This document shows, piece after piece, positions 31,591 through 43,528 of a DNA stretch of 64,000 bases. The DNA is from Isoetes taiwanensis (Eukaryota > Streptophyta > Lycopodiopsida > Isoetales > Isoetaceae): contig JAJEKV010000001.1 of NCBI GenBank assembly GCA_021234155.1, positions 1,921,927 to 1,985,926 on the forward strand, written 5' to 3'. Under the pieces are notes generated by a model. The model searched no databases. It worked only from the letters and a program-made list of their open reading frames with translations, and was not told the origin of the DNA. The first letter of the stretch is position 1; each line of letters starts with the position of its first letter. The position numbers and the translations under genes are program-made.

Positions 31591-31599
31591 GCCGCCCAC

Positions 31600-33419
31600 G
31601 CCCAAATCTATCTATCTATCATATCTCGAAACCCAGAAATCTTTCCAATTTTTGGAATTGACGGAAATATTTTCTGGTGATGAAAACCTTCAAAACCTTA
31701 GGAAACCAAACTAAAAAAAAATTCAAAAAGTTTCTCACTTATCGGAAAAACCAAATTTAAACAATAGATAATAACAAGGTCTTTCAGCCAATCCCATGGA
31801 AAACAACATGGCCTTTTAGCAATGTTTTGACATTTTTGGAATGAGATTTTGGATCTTGGTTTGTCTCTTCCTCTTAGCCTTTTCCACCATCCTAATTAAA
31901 TTTTTAGAATGCAACTAACTTAGAGTAATTGCAGCAATTTTAAAGCCTATTTTCATTTAAAGAGAGAACATAAAATCTACACATGATTGGATCAAGAAAT
32001 ATGCCTCAATAAATTTGTGCTTGTGGAGGTAAATGTGGTGTAAAGCGCTTAAGAACCCTTCTTAAACATTAGCATTCAAAAACAAATGCTATAAGTATGT
32101 TGTTCATCAAGTATGGAAGCTAGATCTTAAATCATGTGCTACTATTTATTTCTAGACTTTTGCTTTATCTTGAGGGACCATCATCAGAGTCACCATTTTG
32201 TACCATAAGAAATATTTAGCTTATATTGGTAACATTTCTTAAGCAATTGTCAATACCACAGCTACACAATGCACTACAACACATTGTTTAAAGTTCAAGC
32301 TTGACAACCTAAAAATAAAATATCAAATTTTCTCATTGGCACATGGTTATTAATTTGGTTTATATGTTATCTCAGATTTGAACGAATTCATATGTTATAG
32401 ATTTCAAATTAAGAACAATGACATTAGATTTTGAATTCAGAACTGTTTTACAACAGATATGGCAACTTTTGTGGAAATAGGTTTGTCTGGGTTGGCTTCA
32501 CAATACTATTGTTTGTGGTGCCTCTTCCTAATATTAATTTTGAAAGGACAACTCATTCTAACAGTTTGCTGGTTTACAACACTTCTGATTGGTCGATTAT
32601 AGAATTGGAGTTTTTCGTCATGATATAGAGCCTCAGAATGATTGTTGCCTAGATTTTCTTGGCAAGTAATTCCATCGTCCTATGAGAGAATGCCATGCAT
32701 ATTAGGATTTTTGACAAATCCTTATAATATGCAAATTTGAAGGCATAATTAGAAATATCTGAAAGAATGACTGATGGCAAAGGAATGCTGCTATTCTTGG
32801 CAAAGGACCATAAACAATGCATGTCTTCAATCTTGGTAAACACGTGGAAGTACAAGCCCTCCCCGATATATACAGGTTTCAATTGTTACCATATATATGC
32901 TTCTCAGATTGTCCTCAATAGTTTCAACGAGATAATAAGCTTAGCTTCTGTACCAAGACAGAGATTTGGAGATGACATGCAATTCTTCTATTATGCAAAG
33001 AAAAGCATGTCCTCAAATTTGAAGAACCCGTGGCATTACTCAACATCACCGCATCTCTTATATTGCCTCAGCATAGTGGTATTTAGTTGCAGATTGTAGC
33101 ATTTAGTACAACACGTTGTTTTTTTGCAAAGTTCGGTGCCTAATAGAACCTTGTATCTTCCAGCTGCAAATTGTGGTCCTTCATTCATGCATTCATAGAA
33201 TAGCAGACAAAGAAGCTTTGAATTTCCTATTATGATTGAGGCAATATGCTCAATCTATTTACATCCTAAATAGTTGCACTTACATATTTGTCACCTTTGA
33301 CCTACATTAACAAGTGTAAGGCCACATAGCAAAACTCCACTTGTTGCCAGTTACTCTAAACATGAGAGACTTCTCTCATAAAGCATTTGGTCATAACCTA
33401 TATGCACTCCATTCCAACT
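31600..33419. other. AT-rich region without recognised gene
   Basis: Mostly AT-rich. A CTAT array lies at about 31605-31620, possibly in the leader of the upstream candidate gene. The longest ORF (32767-33099, 110 aa, plus) has no recognisable motif. Nothing else can be supported. Confidence 0.6.
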
Positions 33420-33905
33420 AAACAAGGTCTACAATTAAGCACGAGTCCAAATTGCATGTGAAGCATTGCTTTCCTTTAGAGGATCTTGGGTTAAATCCAC
33501 CCTGTTGCTGTTGTTCTGCATTGCATAGAGCGCTTTCTAGCCTGCCGTCACCCTGAATCGCATGGATGGATGTGTCCCAACATAGTGAAGATGGAAACTC
33601 CACTCCCAAGTACTTGTAGATGGGTGTCATCTCCACAACTGTTCCCGATAGGTGAATGAAGGGGGTCTAGAGTGGCGTGCGGATGATATGAGGACCACCT
33701 TAGTCTTGGCGCATTGACGCCGCGCATGTCCGTGGGCCCCATTGCACGCGCCCAGAGCGTGTAAATCGATCGCGATATCCTCGGGAGTGTGGGCCAAGAT
33801 AGATGAGTTGCCCCGGGCGACTTGATGCAAAAAGCCCCGGTTATTGAGCGTGTTTTCAACTCGGGTCGTTGCATTCGCCGTAAACGACTCTCATACATCA
33901 CGTAT
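33420..33905 (-). pseudogene. Fragment of LINE reverse transcriptase (third LINE type)
   Basis: On the minus strand, after frame corrections, this reads EDIAIDLHALGAC, CAKTKVVLISS, SFTYREQLW and EMTPIYKYLGVEFPSSLCWD. It corresponds to the region after YADD in LINE RTs ('L-x-x-x-K-T-K-x-x-x-x' then 'Y-K-Y-L-G-I/V'). The similar LINE-C stretch reads NLSKSKIMVFG and ESYKYLGID. The fragment is clearly more GC-rich than its surroundings, and both ends are cut off. Confidence 0.7.
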
Positions 33906-34957
33906 TAATCGCGATATCCACGGGAAGCCCGGTTAGCCTTGATCTTGCCAACAAACTTTTCCAGAAAATACAAAGACATATTGACAAAAAAAGAATTTAG
34001 AATTGAGTTGAATTGAATTGGATTTATCATCCATGAAGACTAAGAAGGCCTATGGACCCAAATAAAGAATATAGCAGACTTATTATAGCTCAGGATTTCA
34101 AACTCCCACCCCGAAGGCGTTTTGAGGGAAAAAATCTTAGCAGTAATATGCTTGTTAATAAACTGTACGTTTTATCGTAGTGATGTAGAGAGAGAATTCA
34201 AAACGCATAAAACAATCACAGTAGTGGATCGGCTGTTTTGAGTCATTCTTGTGTAGTTGTCACTAAAGCTTACTCACTTAAAGCATTGTCCAACATATGC
34301 AAACTAGCTGGAAAAAGACTCCAATCACTTTATATTGCATGTTATTTTGTGAATAGCCAATCGAGACCTATTCATATCTCAATATTGCCTCTATTCTATT
34401 TAATGATAGAAGGTTTGACCCACTGTTTTTGTGTTCCATTGAAGTAGTAACAAGGATGAGCACTGGAAATAGGCACACCAACAGTAGCAAGGATGAGCAA
34501 GGATGAGCACTGGAAATAGGCACACCAACACTAGCCACGAAAATAGGCACACCAACACTAGCAAGGATGAGCAATGGGAATAGGCACACCAACACTAGCC
34601 ACGAATATATTGGATGATTTTAAAGTAGAGAAGAAGGTAAGGATAAGTGAGCTTCACTAAAAAAGAGAGAATTCGTCTTTTTTTGTCTACAGGGATTCCT
34701 TTAAATGTGAAAGAGACATGGTGTTAGGCCAATGTAATAAAATGTGGGACCCTTCATATAGACAAGTAATTGTGAAGAGGTTTTGGTATTTTGTAATTTT
34801 TTTTTTTTCTGAGAATCACAATGTACAGTATAATTGAATCCACTCGTTTTGGACCTACACGTTTTCAGTTGGTAGTGAAGAACATTCTTAATGTCTAACC
34901 AAAGACCAACCGGCACATGAGATGCACGTACCACTCAACATTGCTCAAATCATAATA
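33906..34957. other. Region between LINE fragment and JAZ gene
   Basis: AT-rich. It holds the degenerate tandem repeat at 34453-34606, a T run at 34799-34809, and what should be the 3' UTR and polyadenylation region of the JAZ gene (below 34958). No other gene was seen. Confidence 0.6.
34453..34606 (+). repeat. Degenerate tandem repeat (AGGATGAGCA / AATAGGCACACCAACACTAG)
   Basis: The word AATAGGCACACCAACA-(C/G)-TAG occurs four times, and AGGATGAGCA also four times, in alternating arrangement within about 150 bases. Confidence 0.85.
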
Positions 34958-36407
34958 TCATTCACTATCCTCGGTTAGATCCACAACCATTGTTGTCCCT
35001 GTAAGGTCTACTATGGCACTCGGGTTGGCTTTGCCTCGGTCTGCTATGGCACTGGTGTTGCCTTTGCCTCTGGACCTAGACATGCATTCTAGGCCTTCCT
35101 TTCCAGAGGGTCCTTCCTCGGTGTTCATCCCCTTTGCATAAGGTCCATGCTCTTTTATTCTGTGGAATAATCAATCCATATTAGTTAGTCTATCCGCAAC
35201 GAAAGTTTCTCGAGAATCTTAACTTTTAATGCCCATTGGCACTACTTTATCAAAAGTTTTGAATAACTTAGTTTTTGCATAATATTCATAATCTTAACTT
35301 TTAGTGTATGTTGACTCTGCTTAATTAAATCATAATCAATTTATTGACCCTAAGGCGAACTTTTCTAATGCCACCATAAATCTACTTCTTGTTCTTAGTT
35401 TATACAAAATTTATAGTAGTGTTCTAACCTTTCCTTCCGTTTCACCAGAAATCGTGCAAAAGATGCTCTTCTTGCGAGATTTATTCCTCCTGTATAATGA
35501 AATTTTCAGCAGAAAGATTAGGATCAATAAACTTCCAAATTATCTTTAAGGATTTGTAGATCTTTATAATAAAGACCTTGAGGCTGTGGATCTATGGTAG
35601 TTCCGGCAGGGTCATCATCCAATCTTTCTGATTGAGCAACAGAAGTTCTGCTTATGGGGGTACTACAAGAAACTGTTGGAGTAGCTACTGGACTGGCGAC
35701 TTCAGTTTTAGAAGCAGCAGCTTGTGCCAGGTGCATCACTGCTTTAGCCTAAAGAAATTGGAGAAATTTGGGTTAGAAAGAAGTTTGGACAATTCATCCT
35801 AACCAGATTTAAGAAACAAGGAAGTTTGGACAAAATAAACTTAGGAACAGGGAAGTTTGGACACAATCATCTAACCAGATTTAAGAAACTAATATGAAGC
35901 TAATCTCTGGTGGACTTACCGTGTCTTCCGATATATTTTCATATGTGCTGACAGACCCGTTGTAAAACAGGGTAAGCTTGTTCCGTGCCCCTTCATGGCC
36001 GGCTCTGTATCAGAATAAAATTGCTCTTTCTTTAATATGAGTCTTTTGCATAAACAGGGATGAAGCTTTATTAAGGCTTACATGTGTTTCGAAACATTTG
36101 CGGCTGGAATCTGCGCCTCCCCTGTTTGCTCTTCGGAGGTCAAAATTCTTTCAAAAGATTGCTTCCTCGCTGTTAAGCCTACTGAAAGACTAAGATCTAA
36201 GGGCATGAAACTGGAACTGGCTTCAGCGGCATTTTCATCCTCATTTCTGGAGCTGGTTGAAGAAGAACCTCTAAAAAAGTCATACATCTGCAGAATTACA
36301 GTTTCTTTTTTCAATTTCTAAACAAAGTACTCGAATGTAAGCCTAAAATGCGAAATCTTGAATCTTTTACTCACATTAAAATGGCGAGATTCTGCCCTTT
36401 CTTCCAT
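34958..36407 (-). CDS. JAZ: JAZ/TIFY jasmonate signalling repressor, six exons
   Basis: I assembled this from splice sites. Exons are 36407-36375, 36287-36082, 36004-35920, 35748-35577, 35489-35429 and 35159-34958. All have GT/AG borders and all phases agree, giving 252 aa and a TGA stop. It starts MEERAESRHFN. An EAR-type motif LDLSL lies at residues 41-45. The TIFY domain (residues about 89-120) reads NKLTLFYNGSVSTYENISED then TAKAVMHLAQAA, with TLFYNG in place of TIFYxG. The Jas domain (about 168-193) reads INLARRASFARFLVKRKER then IKEHGPY, keeping the S-(L/F)-x-x-F-L-x-K-R-K-x-R core and terminal PY. JAZ proteins bind MYC factors and recruit co-repressors; COI1 with jasmonoyl-isoleucine removes them. 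The degron start (LPIAR in many JAZ) is INLAR here. It is an apparently intact gene. Confidence 0.88.
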
Positions 36408-36830
36408 TTGTAAGCTATTAAATGCGCTCTAACTTGCGTTAAAGATCGCTTGAAGTATGGCTACTCATAACAGATCGGACCAGAAAGAACCTATTTGAAA
36501 TGGGGAAGAATTCTAAATGAAAGAAACTACCTATCGGCGTAAGAAATCGATCCGGAAACGATTCTCGAAAGAAGAGGATGGTCCAAGCACAATATTGAAG
36601 AGATGCGGCAGAGCTTTGAAATGGTAAAAGGATAGACAGATCAGAATTGTTATTCAATTCGGAAGCTATAACTTACGGCAAACACGTGAAGACCGCATCG
36701 CCATCGCCAATGGTTTTGAAGACCTGCCATGGAAAAAGAACAGTAAGTCTTGCCGGAATATTCCTTCGCATATTCTGTCAGCCAGTGGACACGCATGTAA
36801 CTAATAAACTAATAAACTTCGGCGGCAAGG
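36408..36830 (-). promoter_or_regulatory. JAZ 5' leader / proximal promoter
   Basis: This sequence directly upstream of the JAZ start is duplicated at about 41300-41650 with clear similarity (AACAGATCGGACC, AGATGCGGCAGA, AGTCTTGCCGGAATATTC in both). The transcription start is not visible. It contains an upstream ORF. Confidence 0.6.
36439..36657 (-). CDS. Upstream ORF in JAZ leader (72 aa)
   Basis: This ORF ends 31 bases before the JAZ start codon. It begins MNNNSDLSI and ends ISNRFFLVRSVMSSHTSSDL. The duplicated leader at 41328-41546 encodes a counterpart also of 72 aa, MNENSDLSI...ISNRFFGVRSVMNSH, even though the middle has length changes. If transcribed, it would limit translation of JAZ. 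Translation is not shown by sequence, and matching length may be coincidence. Confidence 0.35.
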   Translation of the reverse strand: MNNNSDLSILLPFQSSAASLQYCAWTILFFRESFPDRFLTPIGSFFHLEFFPISNRFFLVRSVMSSHTSSDL

Positions 36831-36837
36831 AATTTTG

Positions 36838-37119
36838 CACGTGTTTCACATTTCGATTATCATTTCGGCACGTGATCATTAGAATTTGCCATTTGCTTAT
36901 CATCCTCAAACTCCTTCATTCCCAATTTGCCCCCCCTTGCTGCTACATCTAGCCCTTCATTCATCATCTGCGCCTTGTCTGTTCCTCGGATTCTCGCCTG
37001 CGCCTTCCTTGGCATATGTCATTAGACTATTGTTCTCTGGATTCTCGCATCCCCCTCTCGAAGCATTTCCTGATGGGCCAAACACTCTGACAAAAGCATC
37101 AAGATTCTCTCTCCACGTG
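36838..37119 (-). promoter_or_regulatory. Three G-boxes (CACGTG) upstream of JAZ
   Basis: Palindromic CACGTG hexamers lie at 36838-36843, 36869-36874 and 37114-37119. G-boxes are the classic binding site of MYC2-type factors, which activate JAZ genes in the jasmonate feedback loop. The same three sites with nearly the same spacing are present in the duplicated promoter (41674, 41706, 41968). Confidence 0.7.
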
Positions 37120-38293
37120 TCTTAGGTTTTTGTCAAACAACAGTACAGTAACCTGAATCTGGTCGCTTCTCGCATGTCCACCTTCGTGTCGTTTAGTGTG
37201 TCCAGCTCATTGTCGTATGCCACTACTTCTCCATTCACCATTTCACTTTTCTTTTCATCGTACGTGCCTCTCAGTGGGCGTCTTACAATTATCAGCTCAA
37301 CTGCTTAAGTATACATTGGCAAACAACTTGATACTGTAATTGTCAGCTACCATCTGCCAGTTGTCTAAGCTGTATAGGTTGAACCTCTTTTGAAGCAAAC
37401 ACCAATAGGTTGAACCTCTTTTATCGATTGGGTGGCTATCATGTTTGTGACTATTCCAGCCATATCTGCGTTTGAATGGTTCGCAAACACTCAATGCAAT
37501 CAATGATATCTTTTGTGGATTTCTGCTAGTAGATTTTGTAGCCAGGAGAGTTTGGAGTTATTGTCTCAAAGACAATACAAAAATTGCATGTGGTAAATGT
37601 GCTCCTATTGCTTTGAAACATATCCTTCATCTGCATCCTGGACATAATGAATAGACTATTCATTATAGATATTCTTCCCACTGCCTTTTCTAAATTAATG
37701 GTAAAGGCTAGAAGATCCCTGCTCTATTTATCTTAAATAGTTCCTGCTCTATTTGTTTATTATCATTAATTAAATCTTTACTTACTTGTCGTGATTCAAT
37801 TTTAGACGTCTGCATTGTGGTTTTTTGCAGTGCCTTTTGCAAATTTGACTTCCTATATTCTCTTATTTTCTACTTTTCATCACACATGCCCTACTTGAAC
37901 TAGCCTTTACCAAAAGAAATGTCTAATTCCAAAGTACATTTTCTTATATAATTATCATTGTGCTTCACACTACAATATATGTTGTCATGCAGATTTAGAG
38001 ACATAAATCATGCTGGTTAACTACAATTTGTTGGACTATTATAGGGCAAGAGAACCACGCTAGGTAAGTAAATATGCATCTAGACAACACGGGATAGTCT
38101 GTGTAAATATTAGAGGAGACTTATTGTGATTATAGTTTCAAAAATATTTTGTAGTTCCAGAACATACAACATATTACTTGAAACTAATGAGAAAGATTCC
38201 CCCCTTTATTTTCAAATTAAAATGTACAACTTCTATATTTCTAAATTACATAATAATAGTCTCTCATGCCAACCGGTCTTTTTGGACACACAA

Positions 38294-38475
38294 ACACTAC
38301 TATAAAATAGGTATAAATGGCGCAAATAAACACAGAGCATAAATGCAGCAGAAATGACACATATATGCACAATGGCAGATTATGTGGCATTTATGCTGCT
38401 AACTATGCATATATGTGTCATTTATGCTCCGTCTATTATGCGACATTTATACCTTACTTGTACTAGTATTATCAG
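38294..38475. mobile_element. MITE-like palindromic element
   Basis: This stretch of about 180 bases is an imperfect palindrome: GGTATAAATGGCGCA...GAGCATAAATG on the left pairs with CATTTATGCTCCG...TGCGACATTTATACC on the right, with further pairing of CACATATATGCA. The left end reads CACTACTATAAAATAGG, resembling CACTA-type ends. The duplicated region at 45165 lacks it, so it inserted after the duplication. Confidence 0.75.
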
Positions 38476-38755
38476 GACTGACTGCATATGAACATGTTTT
38501 CAAACTCAAGTAAGTGTCCTCCAAACCAAGTGATCATCCCCATCGACCATAATATATCCATAGGCTAACTGCATATGAACATCTTGGACTCCAATGGATA
38601 AGGTCTAAAATTGAGTACTTTCATTAACAAGGAGGCAGAATTATACATACAACCGCATCATCCAGGTCACTCTATGATAACTCTCTATTGACATATTCAA
38701 CAAAATCTAGACTTATTCATACTTAATAGACAGCACTTCAAGGATGCCATTATAA

Positions 38756-39370
38756 GATTGTATGTATCGTTTAATCTTTCTTGATTTTAATAATTCTTAT
38801 AAGTTTTAATTATATAAGTTTATCTTTAAATTAAAATATAATAGTTTTCAATGCATAAAAATTACTTTTAAACTAATTTTATTTTAATCTAAACATTTCG
38901 AGAATATATAATTCCAATTTTCAGTGATTTAACATATTTAAAATTTGGAAATCAGGATAATTTGTGTATAAAACCTGAAGGCTATGTGGATTTCACAATT
39001 TATAAACTCCTAGCACTCTTAAAAATATTATAAAAAAAAGTTTAAGGTTGAAGTAAAATAAATGATAATTTTATGTTTTAATAACCATTCTAATATAGTT
39101 TATTATTGTTGAAGTATGTATTATATTAATTTCTAACATTTTTATAATTTACTTCATCAATACACTATTCAACCTGAAACTTCCTTTAAATATTTACTTT
39201 TAATTTAAAGATAATAAATTGATAAAATTATACAAAGTAACAAGAGTTAAAAAAGACATATGATCTTATCATGACATCCTTGAAATCTATCTATTAGATT
39301 TGAATAAGTTCATGTTTTATTAAATATGCCATCAGTATGCCCAAACTGAACCAAGTGCAGTAAACTAAAA
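38756..39370. other. Very AT-rich insert, no gene
   Basis: This stretch has no counterpart in the duplicated copy and no ORF of note. It looks like an insertion of very AT-rich, noncoding DNA. Confidence 0.55.
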
Positions 39371-39411
39371 TATGACCTGAAAAAAACCCACACCCTAAAG
39401 GCAAGCTTGTC

Positions 39412-39570
39412 AAGGCACGAGGGCCACCATATCTTGGCACAAGGGCCACCACAATGCACATACAAAAGACACAAAGGCCTCCACAACCTACCCACTTGAT
39501 ACAATACTTGGAACGAGGGCCACCACAATAAGACAACAAGCGTGAGGGTCACTACAACAGAAACATAGGG
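39412..39570 (-). repeat. Degenerate tandem repeat (GGCACGAGGGCCACCAC)
   Basis: Variants of CACGAGGGCCACCA recur about every 30-80 bases (near 39415, 39438, 39510, 39540). This keeps a minus-strand ORF open and gives it a false repetitive protein. Confidence 0.7.
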
Positions 39571-41299
39571 ACAAAGGCAACCCAAATACTTCTTGAATTT
39601 ACGTTTAATGATTTCTAGCACTCTTATAAAGGGGACACTAAGGGTTAAATTCAGTTAAATTAAAAAGATTTAAGTTAATTGGGCTCACACCTCTCCGTTA
39701 TAGACTACGATTAGACTTAGCCCCCTCCCCCCGGGGGTCTTTTCTTTTTTTGTTTTGAGGGGGAGTGGAGGAGGGGGTTATTTTAACAGATTTAGTTCCA
39801 TGAACGTTGTTGTTCGTACATGATTCCATTCTGTTAAAATTTTAAAAAATTCCTAAAAGCTATAATTGCTGTAGTGCAAATATTAAACCTTCCTTGAGAG
39901 CACACTTAATGGTGGTGGTGTTTCCCATACCCTTTGAGATGTAGGCTATTAGTGATATTTTGGCCTCAACGATGGAGATTGATCTTGAAGCCTGCTTTGG
40001 ACGGTTCATATAATTTCAACACCTGTGTAGGCAGCGTTACAAGTTGGCTTAGCTGCCGTCGATCTACGTTAGGGGTTTTGAAGATTCAATCTAGGTTCGA
40101 GCAAGCTTTTGGGAAGGCAATAAGGTAATGGTAAGTGCAAATAAAATCGACAAGTCTCCAGCTTCAATCTGAGCACATTTTTGCTTAGATTCGGGGAAGT
40201 TTTTGGGTTTTGAACTGCCAATAGTTTCTACCTAGATCTCCCGCGGCTTCCAATTCTGGATTCTTACTTAGCTTAGCTTTGGACATTTTTCTTTTGAGTA
40301 GAACAGAGCTCTCCGACAGTAGCAAAAAAAAGCCTTCCAATTCTAACCTTTGCAGTATCAACCAAGATTCTATCGCACTGATAGCATCATTTTCATGGCA
40401 GGATACACTCTTTAATCACTGTTTGACGAAGTAATATTTTTGGACAACCAACGGTGTGTTATCACATTTTTAAATCTGTTTATTCATTTTTTGACAACTT
40501 ATGTAGGAACCTAGATTAACGAAATCCATTATGCTAGTCACTAACTTGACATTTTGAGCGTGAATGTCCTTTTTCTCAAATCAGTTCTGTTAAATTTTTA
40601 ACGTAATTGTTGGTAATGGTTGGTGTGAACTGCAAGATAATTTAATCATAACAAGTAAGGTGTATAAACTTAAGTTTTAAAGATAAGTGTGAACCTCCCA
40701 AAAAAACAAGGAACATGAAAGGTAACCTTCAAGCGAGAGAAGAGCTTTAATACAAAAAGATAAATAGGGACTACATCAAATGTTGGTCGACCTCCTATTG
40801 TTCCCTTAACAAACAAACATGACAATTTGAAACAGATTAAGATTAACATAAGAATATGATTGCGCTATCACTACCTTTAGAAAATAAAGCAAGCGTTAGA
40901 CAAAAAAAGAATGGTAGAGAAAAGTGTACAACACATAAATTCCAAATGTACCACACCAAGTATCAAACCAACAGCCAAAGTGCCACTCTTCAAATTGAAT
41001 GTGCCACTCTTCAAATTGAATTGCATTCAACGCAAAACAATCAAATCTGGGAGCAACAAAAACCTCGAAATTTGTACACCAACTAGTCGAAATGACAATG
41101 ACAGAACTCAATGACAAAACTCGACAAGACTCGAAATGACAATGACAAAACTCGAGCAAGCAAATGAAAGTTCGAGGGAGCCGAAAAACAAAGCGAGAAC
41201 TAAGAAATATTGAACAAACGCTGAGATCGCGAGCTAACTTAATACAAGTCTTTGAGAAGAGAGCCTATGCACAGAACCACCGACTGTCAAAGCCACAGG
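39571..41299. other. Region without recognised gene
   Basis: It holds a C/G-rich spot (39721-39735), a moderately GC-rich segment at 39940-40140 with no recognised product, a short tandem GTGCCACTCTTCAAATTGAAT at 40979-41025, and repeated ACTCGA-(A/C)-AATGACAATGACA words at 41090-41160. No gene or element can be supported. Confidence 0.55.
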
Positions 41300-41327
41300 T
41301 AAGCTATAAGATACTCTCTAACTTGCG

Positions 41328-41546
41328 CTAAAGATTGCTTGACAGATACTCTCTAACTTGCTTATGGCTATTCATAACAGATCGGACCCCAAAGAACCTG
41401 TTTGAAATGGTAAACGAAAGAAAGAAACTGCTTAAGCATCGGCTTAGAACTCCATCCGGAAACAGACGAAGATGGAAGAAGAAGAAGAGATGCGGCAGAT
41501 CTTTGAATAGGTAAAAGAAAATAGACAGATCAGAGTTTTCATTCAA
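41328..41546 (-). pseudogene. Counterpart of the JAZ upstream ORF in the duplicated leader
   Basis: The 72-aa frame MNENSDLSI...FTISNRFFGVRSVMNSHKQVRE is related to the one at 36439-36657. It has no JAZ downstream. Confidence 0.4.
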
Positions 41547-41673
41547 CTCGGAAGCTGCATCTTACGGAAAAGCGCCTCTCAAGAGCTGCCTTTTCAAAAG
41601 AAAAAGAATAGTAAGTCTTGCCGGAATATTCGCGAGCATATTCGGGCCATTTTGCACGTTCCTCACATTATTC

Positions 41674-41973
41674 CACGTGTTTCACATTCCAATTCTTCAT
41701 TTCCCCACGTGACCATTATTTATTTGCCATTTGCTTGCATGTGGAACATCCCCACCATTTGCCATTTGCCCCCCACATCTAGCCCTTCATCAATCCTCTG
41801 TGCCTTCTTCGACATATGTCATTAGACTACCGTTTGTCGGATTCCTCGCCTGCACCTTTCTTCTTGTCATATCTAATTAGATTATTCTCCAAATTCTCGC
41901 CTTCCTCTCTCTCTCAGCATTTGCTTATGGACCAAAGACTCTGACAAAACCAAGAAGGTTCCTTCTCCACGTG
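41674..41973 (-). promoter_or_regulatory. Three G-boxes in the duplicated promoter
   Basis: CACGTG occurs at 41674-41679, 41706-41711 and 41968-41973, at positions equivalent to the JAZ promoter sites. Confidence 0.65.
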
Positions 41974-43145
41974 TCTTACTTTAGTAACCTCAATCCGTCT
42001 GCTTCTATCGTGTCCACCTCTGTGTCGTCTAGTGTGTCCATCTCATTGTTGTGTGCCACTGCTTCTCCATTCGCTATTTCACTTTTGTACTTTTCATCAT
42101 ATGTGCCACTCTGTGGTCATCTTTGCAATTATAAGCTCAACTGCATGGTGAAAAAAACTTCTGATACTGTATTTGTCAGCTACAATCTGCCAGTTGTCCA
42201 ACTTCTATAGGTTGAACACATTGTTGGGCAAAGTCCGCAGCATTATCCACATCGTGCGTCCATCTTTCGGTTTGACCGTCCAAAATGCCAGTGTGTCAGT
42301 TCTCTTTCCATTTAAAATACTCATACTGGCCGACATGATTTTTCCCAATTTGTAGGTTTCTATTGTGGCCCATTCTTTGTTTTATCTTAGCATATCGGAA
42401 TGGTGGGTTGAGTCCTGGGGCTGCAGCAAGATGATTCACACAGGCTTTTTGGTTTTGTGCTCCTAATTGTGCATCATGACTGCAGGTTTGTGGCAAAAAA
42501 GCACACAGAGCATTTGCCTATATAATCTTTGAAGAAGTAAATTTCAGTTCTTAATGTTCCGATTGACACATATAGTAGCAGGAAGTAGTCGATTAAGTTT
42601 TAGATATCCGATTAGATTGAGAAGGAGCAAGAAATTTTCTGATAGGGTGCAAAAAGTTTGCCCAACACAGTCAGGCTTGTGAAGTAACCACCAAGTACCC
42701 TTAGCGCGCTTTGCCTATTGACATTGCCATTGTAATGTACATACTATCAATGTTTGTGCCTATTATGATCGTGTCAGTATTTGAGTGATTCACAACCATT
42801 CAATGTGATCAACGATATCTTTGTGGGATTCTGCTAAGGGCTAGTGGTCTAAAAGTAATGTTAAATTTGGAGACACTAGAAAAATCTTCTTAGCAATCAT
42901 GTAGTTGCTATTTTAGTAAATTAAAAAAAAAAGTTTGTAGATATCGTCTCAAAGACCACAAAAGTTGCACGTGATACACGTGCTCTTAATGCTTTGAAAT
43001 CCATCCCTTCATCTGCATCGTAGACATATATGATTATGAATAGACTGTTCTTCAACAGATATTCTTCCACCTCTTTTCTTGAATTGGTGATAAAACGTAA
43101 AAGGTTTCTCTATGTCCTAAGTAGTTCCTATTGTATTTGTCAGTT

Positions 43146-43528
43146 AAACACAACTATTGGGTCCAACACATTTAAATTAAAATCCCCCTTAAACCCCCTT
43201 TGGTTTGGGTGCATATTCACACGGGGGGTGACTCCGGGCAACGAGAGTTGTTGGATAGGCATATTCACCCCTTATTCCTTAATCTACACCGTACGTAAAG
43301 TTCCTCGTTTGTGGGGTATGCAAGTACAAAATTTGCTATATATTGTATAACAAGATTCGCAAAATACTATAAAATTTCAAGCTTTAATACTATATGGTGT
43401 TGATTTTTGCGTGCAAAATACAATTATGAGGGCTCACGCCCCACGTCACCCCGTGTGAATATGCACCCAAACCAAAGGGGGTTTAAGGGGATTTTAATTT
43501 AAATGTGTTGGACCCAATAGTTGTGTTA
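43146..43528. mobile_element. Foldback element, copy 1 (87-bp arms)
   Basis: The left arm (43146-43232) and right arm (43442-43528) are inverted copies: AACACAACTATTGGGTCCAA...GGTTTGGGTGCATATTCAC pairs with GTGAATATGCACCCAAACC...TTGGACCCAATAGTTGTG. The spacer of about 210 bases contains GGGGGGTGACTCCGGGCAACG. It belongs to the same family as the elements at 45753 and 52046. It encodes no transposase. Confidence 0.85.

Larger units (their letters stand above)
36420..38755. repeat. Segmental duplication, copy next to JAZ
   Basis: The JAZ leader, promoter and further upstream sequence align colinearly with 41300-45450. Matching landmarks: TTTAGTGTGTCCAGCTCATTGT (37192) with 42027; TTGTCGTGATTC (37787) with 44707; AACTACAATTTGTTGGACTA (38020) with 44937; CATATGAACATCTTGGACTCC (38567) with about 45285. 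A short resumption near 39370-39410 (AAAATATGACCTG) pairs with 45426. It contains no other gene. Confidence 0.85.

Noticed and set aside
32767-33099. 110-aa plus-strand ORF
   Set aside because: No motif, no splice-site support and ordinary AT-rich composition; likely chance.
39294-39621. Two overlapping minus ORFs of 81 and 103 aa
   Set aside because: The frames are kept open by the degenerate GGGCCACCAC repeat; no recognisable protein.
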